Source: Faecalicatena contorta | Lineage (GTDB): Bacteria; Bacillota; Clostridia; Lachnospirales; Lachnospiraceae | Reading direction: 5' to 3' | NCBI RefSeq assembly: GCF_003149105.1 | Contig: NZ_QGDS01000009.1 | Coordinates: 101,327-165,326 of the forward strand | Length of the DNA: 64,000 nucleotides | Shown here: positions 32,051-40,944 of the stretch, in pieces | How positions within the stretch are numbered: position 1 is the stretch's first letter | How the letters are laid out: each line of letters starts with the position of its first letter | The notes under the pieces: generated by a model | What the model was told of the DNA's origin: nothing | The model's input: the letters and a program-made list of their open reading frames with translations, nothing else | Database searches by the model: none | Position numbers and translations under genes: made by a program

Positions 32051-33460
32051 ATGGGAGAAAGAGGAGCTATACGTACAAAAGTACAAAAATTGGGGGGATT
32101 CATGTCCGGCATGGTTATGCCTAACATTGGAGCCTTTATTGCATGGGGAATCTTAACAGCATTGTTCATTCCGACAGGATTTTTCCCGAATGAAAAACTT
32201 AGTGCACTGGTAGGACCTACACTTACCTATCTGCTGCCGCTTTTAATTGCTTATACAGCCGGATATAACATGTATGAAAGGCGGGGTGCCATTGCAGGGT
32301 GCCTTGCAACGGTTGGGGTCATAATAGGAGCAAATACAACGATGCTCATAGGTGGTATGATTATGGGGCCTCTGGGTGCATGGTGTGTGAAAAAATTTGA
32401 TAACCTGATTAAAGGAAAAGTGAAACCTGGCCTGGAAATGTTAATTGACAACTTTAGTATGGGAATCATAGGTGTTATACTTTTAGTATTCGGATTCCTT
32501 GGCGTGGAGCCGCTGATTTCCGGGCTTTCAAACATATTTGCGTCAGGCGTTGATTTCCTGATGAATAATAACCTGCTTCCGTTAACTTCCATTTTCATAG
32601 CGCCCGGTCAGGCCTTGTTCCTGAATAATGCGATTAATCATGGGATTTTAACACCTCTGGCCATTGAGCAGGCTTCCGAAATGGGAAAATCCATCCTCTT
32701 TCTGCTGGAAGCAAACACTGGCAACTGGGCAGGCTTAATTCTTGCATTTACAGTATTTGGAAAAGGAATTGCTAAGAAGTCCGCACCCACAGCAGCAGTC
32801 ATTCAGATTATTGGTGGAATCGGAGAGATTTCCGTACCTTATGCACTTATGAAGCCACTGACCATTCTGGGGCCAATTCTTGGAGGTATAACTGGGATTT
32901 TCTGGCTTCAGTTGTTTGACGGAGGAGCAGTTGCAGCAGTTTCACCAGGCAGTATCATTGCATTAGTTCTGATGTCACCCAAGGGGAAACTGCTGGTGAA
33001 TGTAAGCGCTTATGTAGCTGCAGCAATTGTTTCCTTTCTTGTAGTATCTTTCATTCTAAAACGGGATAAAACCGTGGAAGAAGCTGCAGAAACTGTGGAT
33101 ATAGCGGGTACAGATCATCAATCCCAGGCAGCAGAGAGAGGAACAGAAGCGGCAGGAAGTTATTCCAAAAGGAAAATCCGTAAAGTTGCATTTTGCTGTG
33201 ACGCAGGAATGGGTTCTAGCGCAATGGGGGCTTCCATGCTGAAAACGCAGCTCACGAAGGCAGGGGTATATGTGGATGTTGAGCATGCTTCAGTACATAG
33301 GATACCCAAAGATATTGATGTGGTAATTACGAATACAAATCTTGTTGATGCTGCGCGTAAGGCGGTATCTGAGGATGTACCAATACTTGCACTTAATGAG
33401 TTCCTGAATGGAGAAGAGCATAAGGCGATTGTAAAAAAGATTAAGGACATGATGGAGTAA
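32051..33460 (+). CDS. PTS mannitol-family transporter, EIICB
   Basis: 469 residues. The EIIC membrane domain runs from about 10 to 345 (MSGMVMPNIGAFIAWGILTALFI, GANTTMLIGGMIMGPLGAW, NNAINHGILTPLAIEQ, GGIGEISVPYALMKPL). A charged linker follows, then EIIB (about 380-469), whose phospho-Cys lies in KVAFCCDAGMGSSAMGASML. There is no fused EIIA; EIIA is made separately from 29967. NNAINHGI matches the substrate motif of the mannitol family, but the dehydrogenase partner is SorE-like, so hexitol specificity remains open. Confidence 0.9.
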   Translation: MGERGAIRTKVQKLGGFMSGMVMPNIGAFIAWGILTALFIPTGFFPNEKLSALVGPTLTYLLPLLIAYTAGYNMYERRGAIAGCLATVGVIIGANTTMLIGGMIMGPLGAWCVKKFDNLIKGKVKPGLEMLIDNFSMGIIGVILLVFGFLGVEPLISGLSNIFASGVDFLMNNNLLPLTSIFIAPGQALFLNNAINHGILTPLAIEQASEMGKSILFLLEANTGNWAGLILAFTVFGKGIAKKSAPTAAVIQIIGGIGEISVPYALMKPLTILGPILGGITGIFWLQLFDGGAVAAVSPGSIIALVLMSPKGKLLVNVSAYVAAAIVSFLVVSFILKRDKTVEEAAETVDIAGTDHQSQAAERGTEAAGSYSKRKIRKVAFCCDAGMGSSAMGASMLKTQLTKAGVYVDVEHASVHRIPKDIDVVITNTNLVDAARKAVSEDVPILALNEFLNGEEHKAIVKKIKDMME

Positions 33461-33499
33461 TGGGAAATTGACATGTCGAATTGAAAGCAGGTGTCAGAT

Positions 33500-35596
33500 A
33501 TGAATTTTACGCCGCGGTTGAGACAGATACTGCTAGTTATGTTAAATGAAGAGCTGATTTCCGTAAAATCTTTATCGGAACAGGTTGGAATCAGTAAAAG
33601 GACGATACAGCGTGAGCTAGAGTATATAGACCATTATTTGAAAAAATATAATGTCAGAATCCGCTCCAAAGCAGGCCGTGGAATATGGCTGGAAGGGACA
33701 GAGGAACACCGGGATCATCTATACCGGGAACTGAAAGACCAAAATTTGATGGATTCCACAAATAGGGAGGAACGCAGGAAGCGTCTCGCTGTAGAACTAA
33801 TAAAGGATCAGGAGCCAAAAAAGCTTTATTATTTCAGCAATGCATTTAAGGTAAGTGAAACTACCATAAGCAGAGATCTTGAGAAAATAGAGTCGTGGTT
33901 CGCACCCTATCATCTTCGTATCGAAAAGAAACCTGGAATAGGTGTTGTATTACAGGGAAGTGAAAAGAACTACCGTACGGCAGCTCATGATTTTATCATC
34001 CACAATGTTGACAGTTCTGTAATCAAGTATATCTTTGAAGAAGATGAAAAGTTTAACGCCTCAGCAATTGAAAATTATGAGGAGATAAAAAATATCTTTA
34101 AAATATTGGACGATTCTGTTCTGAAAAGAGTCTGTCTTTGCTTCTCAAGTTTTAGGGATATCCAGGTTAACCGGCTGACGCAAGAATCCTATTATGAGCT
34201 AATCATACATGTCACGATTATAGTGGAGAGAGTTATTAAGGGAGAGATTATCGAGCATAATGAAAAACTGATGAATGAAATCAGAAAAGACAAGAATCTA
34301 AAAGCCGCTCTTGAAATTGTAAATGCTTTAGAAGAAGAATTTGAGATTGAGATTCCAGATAACGAACTGGCGTATATATGCCTGCATCTGAATTGCACAA
34401 AATTACAGTCTGTCGAAATGACAGACTGTGATTTTGGTGAAGAAGAACAGCAGAAATTGCTGGAGCTTGTACATGAAATCATTGTAGCGTATGATGAGGT
34501 GCTTTCCAACACACTTAAAACGGATGAGGAATTTGTGAGAGGCTTACTGGTGCATCTAAAGCCTACTCTTGTGAGAATGCGGAATTCGTTTCCAATTATA
34601 AATCCTCACCTGGAAGAAATCAAAGAGATTTATCCAGATATATATAAGCGCTGTAAATATGTAGGCAAGTTCCTGGAAGCAAGAACAGGCTATAAATTTC
34701 CGGAGGCGGAAATTGGTTTTCTGGCAGCCCATTTCGGCGCTGCAATTGTGAGGCAGGAAAGAGCGAAGGAAAAAAAGCGGAAAGTGCGGATTGGGCTGGT
34801 CTGTGCAAGTGGCATTGGAATTTCAAGATTGATGTCATCCAGGCTTGAGAAATATTTTCATAGCAGAATTTGTGTGAATACATATGGAAAAGATGATTTA
34901 ACCCCCTTTGTAAAATCAAATAATGACTTTTTTGTCTCCAGTACATCTCTTGAGGATGATGAAAGCGAAGTCGTGTATGTAAATCCTCTTCTTCCGGAAA
35001 ATGAATTGCGGATTATTGAGACTAAGGTATCTAAATTTGAACTGCTTGCCGGAACTCTGGAATCTGACAATGACTTTAACAGGCAGTTAGAAAAAATTAA
35101 TTATCTGTCCGCTAAGATCCGGTTTGTTTTAAAGGAATACCGTTGTATAGAGGTGGATAAAGAAATAGGCTTTCGTCCGCTTATTCACTATCTTACCGGA
35201 CAGATTGCGGATAATCAGGTTTTTGCAGAGATAATAGAACATGATATTTTAAAGCGGGAAGAAATTGCGACCCAGGTTATACCCCAGTTTGAAATCGGAT
35301 TGTTTCATGCCCGTACCAAAGGAGTCAATAGTCCGTGTATCTATACCTGCGTCAACAGGGAAAAGACTGCTTTTGTTTACCCCTATTTGCAGAATATGCG
35401 GGCAGTCATAATGATGCTGGTCCCTTATGATGAAAATGCGGAGGATAACAGCAGAATGCTGAGCAGTATTAGTGAGGCGCTCTTTCAGGATGAGGAATTT
35501 CTGGAAGCGGTAAAGACGGAAGAGCAGGAAATGGTCAGGAGTTACTTGAGCGATATACTGAAAGAATATTTTCAGTGCTATCTAAATGAGCTATAA
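33500..35596 (+). CDS. MtlR/BglG-type PTS-regulated transcriptional activator
   Basis: 698 residues. Order: two helix-turn-helix segments (SVKSLSEQVGISKRTIQRELEYI; FKVSETTISRDLEKI); PRD1 (about 190-290) and PRD2 (about 305-415) with their phosphorylatable His (LAYICLHLNC; GLLVHLKPTLVRMRN; IGFLAAHFGAAIV); an EIIB-like domain with Cys (RIGLVCASGIGISRLMSS); and an EIIA-like C-terminal domain with His (FEIGLFHARTKG). Phosphorylation by the PTS controls DNA binding. I chose ATG 33500 (AGGTG upstream) over GTG 33491. It closes the PTS cluster and probably activates it. Confidence 0.88.
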   Translation: MNFTPRLRQILLVMLNEELISVKSLSEQVGISKRTIQRELEYIDHYLKKYNVRIRSKAGRGIWLEGTEEHRDHLYRELKDQNLMDSTNREERRKRLAVELIKDQEPKKLYYFSNAFKVSETTISRDLEKIESWFAPYHLRIEKKPGIGVVLQGSEKNYRTAAHDFIIHNVDSSVIKYIFEEDEKFNASAIENYEEIKNIFKILDDSVLKRVCLCFSSFRDIQVNRLTQESYYELIIHVTIIVERVIKGEIIEHNEKLMNEIRKDKNLKAALEIVNALEEEFEIEIPDNELAYICLHLNCTKLQSVEMTDCDFGEEEQQKLLELVHEIIVAYDEVLSNTLKTDEEFVRGLLVHLKPTLVRMRNSFPIINPHLEEIKEIYPDIYKRCKYVGKFLEARTGYKFPEAEIGFLAAHFGAAIVRQERAKEKKRKVRIGLVCASGIGISRLMSSRLEKYFHSRICVNTYGKDDLTPFVKSNNDFFVSSTSLEDDESEVVYVNPLLPENELRIIETKVSKFELLAGTLESDNDFNRQLEKINYLSAKIRFVLKEYRCIEVDKEIGFRPLIHYLTGQIADNQVFAEIIEHDILKREEIATQVIPQFEIGLFHARTKGVNSPCIYTCVNREKTAFVYPYLQNMRAVIMMLVPYDENAEDNSRMLSSISEALFQDEEFLEAVKTEEQEMVRSYLSDILKEYFQCYLNEL

Positions 35597-35607
35597 GGAA
35601 ATTTCTT

Positions 35608-35687
35608 TTAAGGATAAAGTTTTCAGCAGATTGGGGAGTATGTGCAATGTGGAGCGTGACATGTACTTCCCAGCAATTTATCCTTAA
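35608..35687 (+). terminator. Large hairpin after the MtlR-type gene, probable terminator
   Basis: An outer stem TTAAGGATAAA (35608-35618) with TTTATCCTTAA (35677-35687) encloses an inner stem GGGGAGTATGTG with CATGTACTTCCC-type pairing (35633-35671). TTTAGTTTTTT follows a few bases later. It can act as a terminator, but the two-tier fold is larger than usual. The rest of the gap to 35800 is AT-rich without further structure. Confidence 0.55.
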
Positions 35688-35800
35688 GAATTTAGTTTTT
35701 TAATTTGAATTAAATGGAAAAGGTGTTGGTAATATTCTATAAAGATAAATGATTAAAAATAGCACTATTGACTAAAAGTATAATTTTTTTACAAGGATTG

Positions 35801-35920
35801 TTGACAAAGGTGTAAAGTTGATGTAAATTAAAAGAAAAATGAGAACGTTCTCAAAAAAGGATGAAAAGCAAACTCGATTTTATCGAGTTATATTTAAAGC
35901 AACAAATGAGAACGTTCTCA
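35801..35920 (+). promoter_or_regulatory. Promoter with two perfect operators of the second LacI regulator
   Basis: TTGACA (35801-35806), a 17-base spacer and TAAATT (35824-35829) form the promoter. TGAGAACGTTCTCA occurs twice as a perfect palindrome, at 35840-35853 (start-point region) and 35907-35920, with centres 67 bases apart. A small hairpin (AACTCGAT/ATCGAGTT, 35871-35889) lies between them. Paired repressor binding could loop the leader. No other copy is visible before the transporter genes, so the regulator, kinase and transporter are probably one transcript. Confidence 0.82.
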
Positions 35921-35945
35921 GATGATGAGAGTTGGAGTGATTAAT

Positions 35946-36971
35946 ATGGACCAAAATATAACAATAGAAGATGTCGCTAAACTTGCAGGGGTCTCCCGCG
36001 CTACTGCCGGACGTGTAGTAGGGGGCTATGGCAATACATCTGAAAAAAGCAGAGAAAAGGTATTGCAGGCAGTGAAAGAATTAAATTATAGGCCTAATTT
36101 GGTTGCACAAGGATTAAGAGGGCAAAGCACAAAGACGATTGCCGTAATTCTCGGAAGCATTAAAAATAATTACTGTAATCATTTGATTTATGCAGTAGAA
36201 AAGGAAGCACAAAAAAAAGGCTATAATGTTATTATTTGTAATACTCATGAAGACATCAGGCAGGAGATCCGCCATTTGCAAAACATGTACAGCAGACAAG
36301 TGGATGGAATTGTGATGATGTCAGCCTGCAGAACAGATGAAGAAATTGAAGAACAATATAAAGAGCTTTATAGCGGAGAAACTCCAATTGTTTTTGTAGA
36401 TAGAAAAATTAAAGGTCTTACTTCCTGTGTAATTCAAAGTAATAATGAACTGGCTTCTTATGAGGCCACAAAATACTTGTTGGAACTTGGGCATCAGAGA
36501 ATCGGTATATTGGCAACAGAAGATTATTCCACAGTAAATGAAAGAATTAAAGGCTATAAAAGGGCATTAGAAGAGAATGGAATAGTGTTTAATCCTAAAA
36601 ATATTCAGTTTGCTGCTCAAAGTGAAAAAAATAAAGTTGCAGAGATGACTGCAAAATTATTGAGGGAAAAGTCACAAGTAACAGCAATTTATGTACTCAA
36701 TAACAGTCTATGTGCAGGCGTGCTTTCAGAGTTGAAGAGGCAGAAAAAAAATATTCCAGAAGATATTTCTCTGCTTGTCTGGGATGATGAAGATTTGAAT
36801 GAGTTATTAGAGATCACTACAGTGGTGCAGCCAATTGAAGAAATAGGAAAGATGGCAATAAATAAATTGATTCACGATATGCGAACCAAAAAGGGAGCAG
36901 AAGAAAGTACAAAGGAAATATTGGATTCACACATTATATATAGGAGCTCATGCAAAAAAGTGAATAGTTAA
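35946..36971 (+). CDS. LacI-family regulator of the AnmK/ABC operon
   Basis: 341 residues. The HTH NITIEDVAKLAGVSRATAGRVVGGYGNTSEKSREKV and hinge ELNYRPNLVAQGLRGQSTKTI are complete. The sensor part shows IAVILGSIKNNYCNHLIYAVEKEAQKKGYNVIICNT and GETPIVFVDRKI. I chose ATG 35946, with GGAG eight bases upstream; ATGs at 35922-35925 lie right after the second operator without a ribosome site. As the first gene of the cluster behind two palindromes, it is likely autoregulated and controls the kinase and importer genes downstream. Confidence 0.88.
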   Translation: MDQNITIEDVAKLAGVSRATAGRVVGGYGNTSEKSREKVLQAVKELNYRPNLVAQGLRGQSTKTIAVILGSIKNNYCNHLIYAVEKEAQKKGYNVIICNTHEDIRQEIRHLQNMYSRQVDGIVMMSACRTDEEIEEQYKELYSGETPIVFVDRKIKGLTSCVIQSNNELASYEATKYLLELGHQRIGILATEDYSTVNERIKGYKRALEENGIVFNPKNIQFAAQSEKNKVAEMTAKLLREKSQVTAIYVLNNSLCAGVLSELKRQKKNIPEDISLLVWDDEDLNELLEITTVVQPIEEIGKMAINKLIHDMRTKKGAEESTKEILDSHIIYRSSCKKVNS

Positions 36972-37020
36972 TAATACCCAATAAAAGGGATTATTATAAA
37001 AAAGAAAGGAGAACATGATT

Positions 37021-38253
37021 ATGGATTTAATTATGGGAATGAATAGCGGCTCATCATTTGATGGCATTGACGTTATTCTGGCAGAGACAGAGCTGGATAA
37101 GGACGGGTTTCCAAAAGCTCCCCGCTTTATCTGCGGCGGTTCTTATGAATGGCCGGAAGAAGTAACAAAAATTGTAACAGAAGCTTTTGAAAACAGAGTG
37201 GATATGGTTGGATTGAATCGCCTGAATTACATATGCGGTGCGGTATTTGCAGAAAAAGCGGTTCAGTTTATGAAAGAGAATAATATCAATCCGCTTGATG
37301 TAAAAGTTTTGGGGCTTGATACTCAGACTATTTATCAGGAACAGCCGGACCATGCAAAAATCACTTCCATGACAGAGGAAGAAAAAGCAGACTGGCTGCA
37401 CAGATGGTTGAATGGACCGTACCCGGCAGGAATGCAAATGGGGGAATCTTCCGTAATTGCGAATCTTACGAACATTGATACAGTTACGCATTTCAGACCT
37501 GCTGACCATGTGTGGGGAGGTGCAGCGGCACCGCTTATGCCGTATCTGGATTTTGTTTTATTTAGAAATGAAGAGAATCCAGTTATGACTCTTAACATAG
37601 GAGGAATTGCAAATCTTCATGTAGCAAGTAAGGATCGGAAAAATATGTTTGGGTTTGATACTGGTCCGGGAAATGCAGTATCCAATTATCTATGCAAGAA
37701 GTTAATTGGAAAAGACTATGACAAAGATGGAGAGCTGGCAGCGAAAGGAAAAGTAAATGATGAAATGCTGACATTTTATATGCAGCATCCTTTCTGGGAC
37801 AGGCCGGTGCCGCGTTCTGGATGGGTGGGGGATTATAATGAAGAATATATAAATAGTGTTCTTGAAAAATTTGGACATCTCTCAACAGAAGACATTTTAG
37901 CAACAACTTGTGCATTTACAGGGGCAGCAGTTGCAAAAAGTATGATTGACAACATTCCGGAGGAAATCATTAATAAGACAGACAAGTTATATGCAAGTGG
38001 CGGAGGCGTCAGAAACCCTCAGATTATGAAAGAAATACAGGAAAGAATTCCTGGAAACATTGAGGTCACAACCTCTGCTGAAATTGGAATTCCACCAGAA
38101 TATAAAGAAGCGATTAAGTTTGCGACCATCGCTTACTCTACTGTGAATAAAATACCAGGAAATATTCCGGCAGCAGGTCATGCCTCACAATATTCAATTT
38201 TAGGCAAAATTGCATTAGCACCCAGAAACATCAAAGGAGGCCCGCAATTGTAA
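37021..38253 (+). CDS. anmK: AnmK-family anhydro-N-acetylmuramic acid kinase-like protein
   Basis: 410 residues of the ASKHA sugar-kinase fold. The N-terminal phosphate-binding loop reads GMNSGSSFDGIDVIL where AnmK proteins have GxMSGTSxDGxD. Further signatures are LNIGGIANLHV, FGFDTGPGNAVSN and LYASGGGVRNPQIM. AnmK cleaves the 1,6-anhydro bond and phosphorylates anhydroMurNAc in wall recycling. The altered loop and the length (about 40 residues over the typical 370) suggest a divergent substrate. I prefer ATG 37021 (AGGAG nine bases upstream) to ATG 37015. No MurQ etherase gene is nearby. Confidence 0.82.
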   Translation: MDLIMGMNSGSSFDGIDVILAETELDKDGFPKAPRFICGGSYEWPEEVTKIVTEAFENRVDMVGLNRLNYICGAVFAEKAVQFMKENNINPLDVKVLGLDTQTIYQEQPDHAKITSMTEEEKADWLHRWLNGPYPAGMQMGESSVIANLTNIDTVTHFRPADHVWGGAAAPLMPYLDFVLFRNEENPVMTLNIGGIANLHVASKDRKNMFGFDTGPGNAVSNYLCKKLIGKDYDKDGELAAKGKVNDEMLTFYMQHPFWDRPVPRSGWVGDYNEEYINSVLEKFGHLSTEDILATTCAFTGAAVAKSMIDNIPEEIINKTDKLYASGGGVRNPQIMKEIQERIPGNIEVTTSAEIGIPPEYKEAIKFATIAYSTVNKIPGNIPAAGHASQYSILGKIALAPRNIKGGPQL

Positions 38254-38344
38254 TTGAATATGCACACAATATACCACGAAAAAGTGAAAAAGGCTAGTTC
38301 AATATAAAAAATATTTATACTTTAAGAAGGGAAGGAGATTATAT

Positions 38345-39346
38345 ATGAAAAAGAAAATTTTAGCATTAATCTGTGCAGTTGCTTTAGCAGGCAGCCTTGC
38401 AGCTTGCAGCAGCAGCCCAACGGGAGGGAGTTCAAAAGAGGAAGAAAAGTCAGAATCAGTGAAGGAAGATAAAGGCCAATTGGAAGAAATTACAATTGGT
38501 GTATCTTTTGGACAAAATGTACATCCGTTTTTCGTTGCTATGGAAACGGGAATCAAACAGGCATGTGAAGATTTGGGAATTAAAAAATATAATATTTTAT
38601 CAGCCGATAGTTCGTTAGAAACTCAGAATTCCCAAATAGAAAATCTGGTAACGATGGGATGTGACGTAATCTTATTAAATCCTTATGATTCCGAAGGCGT
38701 AGTGAATGCAGTTGAAAATGCTAATAGTGCAGGGGTGGGTGTGTTTACAATGGACATTGACTGTAAAGGGTCTACAGCATTTATTGCATCAGATAACCGC
38801 GAAATTGGAAAGATGCTGGCGGATTATGTAATAGACAAGTTAGATGGCAAAGGCAAAATTGCAATTATCGACGGTATTACAGTAACTTCACTGAAAGACA
38901 GAACAGAAGGATTTATGGAGGCTATTAAAGGAACTGACATTGAGGTAGTTGCAGAACAGCAAACTGCTCATGGGAGAGAAACAGCATTACAATCTGCGGA
39001 AAATATTTTACAGGCACATCCAGACATTAACGCATTTGTAGGTATTAATGAAAATTCCGGTATGGCAATTCTTAGTGCGGTAACATCTGCAAACTTAAAG
39101 GACGTATTAATTACAACTGTAGATGCAACTTCTGAAAATTTGGCTGCCATTAGAGATGGTAAAGTAGAAACAGGTGTTTCACAAGACCCGTATCAAATGG
39201 GATATCAGGCGGTAGAGCAGGCGATTAAGTGGTGCAACGGCGAACAGATTGATAAGTTTGTAGAAGTTAAAGTAGAATATATGAACAAAGAGAATGTTCA
39301 GGGATTTATTGACAGGGAGATTGGATACGGAGTAGAAATAGATTAA
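38345..39346 (+). CDS. Sugar-binding lipoprotein of the second ribose-type ABC importer
   Basis: 333 residues with a lipoprotein signal ending in the lipobox SLAAC, and a Ser/Lys/Glu-rich linker. The mature part is RbsB-like: ITIGVSFGQNVHPFFVAMETGIKQACEDLG, IENLVTMGCDVILLNPYDSEGVVNAVENANSAGVGVFTMDI, GKIAIIDGITVTS. It is encoded behind the AnmK-like kinase, so its ligand may be an anhydro-amino sugar or other kinase substrate; this is inference. RBS AAGGGAAGGAG. Confidence 0.9.
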   Translation: MKKKILALICAVALAGSLAACSSSPTGGSSKEEEKSESVKEDKGQLEEITIGVSFGQNVHPFFVAMETGIKQACEDLGIKKYNILSADSSLETQNSQIENLVTMGCDVILLNPYDSEGVVNAVENANSAGVGVFTMDIDCKGSTAFIASDNREIGKMLADYVIDKLDGKGKIAIIDGITVTSLKDRTEGFMEAIKGTDIEVVAEQQTAHGRETALQSAENILQAHPDINAFVGINENSGMAILSAVTSANLKDVLITTVDATSENLAAIRDGKVETGVSQDPYQMGYQAVEQAIKWCNGEQIDKFVEVKVEYMNKENVQGFIDREIGYGVEID

Positions 39347-39369
39347 TATTTAAAGTGCTGAGATAGCGT

Positions 39370-39397
39370 GGAACCACCTGGATTATCGGGTGGTTCC
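39370..39397 (+). other. Hairpin between binding-protein and ATPase genes
   Basis: GGAACCACC pairs with GGTGGTTCC over a ten-base loop, 23 bases after the binding-protein stop. No T-run follows. It has the same location as the hairpin at 3684-3711 and probably tunes relative expression of binding protein and ATPase. Confidence 0.6.
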
Positions 39398-39420
39398 TAC
39401 CATAAATAAGGAGGTGGAAC

Positions 39421-40944
39421 ATGTCTGATGTAGTTGTAAAGATGAAAGGGATATCAAAAGCATTTGCTGGGATTAAGGCTTTGGACGATGTTCAGATTGA
39501 ATTGAAAAGAGGAGAAGTACATGCGTTAATGGGTGAGAATGGCGCAGGAAAATCCACTTTGATGAAAATCATGACTGGGGTGTATACAAAAGATTCGGGA
39601 AATATGCATCTATATAATGAAGAGTCAGGACAGATGGAAGAGGTCGAAATGAAGTCTCCGCTAATGGCACAGAAAGCCGGACTAAGTATGGTATTTCAAG
39701 AATTAAATCTTTTGGAAAACATGAGTATTGCCGAGAATATTTTTATTGGCAGAGAGCCGGTTGGAAAGAGCAGGTTTTTGAATAAAGAAGAATTAAGAAA
39801 AAATGCAAGAAAAGAGCTGGAGAAGGTGGGATTGCAGATTGACCCGGGAACACCGGTAGACCAGCTAAGCTGTGGACAGATGCAGTGCATAGAAATAGCA
39901 AAAGCATTATCATTTAAAGCAAGGGTGGTAGTATTTGATGAACCAACCGCAAGTTTGTCCGAGCAGGAATCACAGGTACTGTTTAATATTATTGAAGAAC
40001 TTAAAAGAGAGGGTGTGTGTATAGTCTACATTTCTCATCGCATGGAAGAAGTTTTTCAGCTGTCTGATAGAATTACTGTATTTAGAAATGGAACTTATAT
40101 TGATACGGTTCGGACCAAAGAGGTTACAGAGCCGGATTTAATCAAGATGATGATTGGGCGTGAAATTGCAGATAAAAAAGGCCGGGGCAGTACTCATATC
40201 AATAAGGATAATGTAATTCTGGATGTAAAGAATATGCGGGTGTATCCAGACAGCGCTCCAGTTAACTTTAAACTATATGAAAAAGAGATATTGGGATTCT
40301 TTGGGTTGGTGGGGGCCGGCAGAACGGAACTTATGCGAAAGCTGTTCGGTATTGATCCGATTGGAGAAGGTGAAATATACATTAAAGGGAATAAAATACA
40401 TATTTCTTCCCCGTCAGATGCAATTCAGGAAGGAATAGGGCTTGTACCGGAGGATAGAAAAGCGTTGGGCCTAATTCTTGGTATGAGTATTAAAGACAAT
40501 ATGCTTATATCAAAATTAGCTCAGTTTAAAAGTGGCTGGCTAAGAAAACAAATGTTGAGAGAAATTACAGGAAGCTATATTTCTGACTTAGGGATTGCTC
40601 TCAGAAATGAGGAACAAGAAGTAAAGGAATTGAGTGGTGGTAATCAACAAAAAGTGGTGATTGCAAAATGGCTTGCAATGACACCAAATATTTTAATTAT
40701 GGATGAACCAACCCGGGGAATTGATGTGGGGGCGAAAAGTGAAATATATGCATTAATGCGTAAGCTTACAGATGCCGGAAAAAGTATTATCATGATTTCA
40801 TCAGAGATTGCAGAGGTTATGCAAATAAGTGACAGGGTGATTGTAATGCATGAAGGGAGTATATCGGGAGAAATCTCGTCGGAAGAAGTTACAAAAAATA
40901 ATATAATGCAGGCTGCATTTGGCGGAGGGATGAAAAATGAGTAA
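39421..40944 (+). CDS. Sugar ABC importer ATPase, tandem domains (second system)
   Basis: 507 residues. Domain 1 has Walker A GENGAGKST, signature LSCGQMQ (divergent) and Walker B VVVFDEPTASL. Domain 2 has the degenerate GLVGAGRTELMRKLFG, signature LSGGNQQKVVIAKWL and ILIMDEPTRGIDVGAKSEIY, which keeps the Glu that the first system's second domain has lost. RBS AAGGAGGTGG. It overlaps the permease gene by eight bases. Confidence 0.93.
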   Translation: MSDVVVKMKGISKAFAGIKALDDVQIELKRGEVHALMGENGAGKSTLMKIMTGVYTKDSGNMHLYNEESGQMEEVEMKSPLMAQKAGLSMVFQELNLLENMSIAENIFIGREPVGKSRFLNKEELRKNARKELEKVGLQIDPGTPVDQLSCGQMQCIEIAKALSFKARVVVFDEPTASLSEQESQVLFNIIEELKREGVCIVYISHRMEEVFQLSDRITVFRNGTYIDTVRTKEVTEPDLIKMMIGREIADKKGRGSTHINKDNVILDVKNMRVYPDSAPVNFKLYEKEILGFFGLVGAGRTELMRKLFGIDPIGEGEIYIKGNKIHISSPSDAIQEGIGLVPEDRKALGLILGMSIKDNMLISKLAQFKSGWLRKQMLREITGSYISDLGIALRNEEQEVKELSGGNQQKVVIAKWLAMTPNILIMDEPTRGIDVGAKSEIYALMRKLTDAGKSIIMISSEIAEVMQISDRVIVMHEGSISGEISSEEVTKNNIMQAAFGGGMKNE

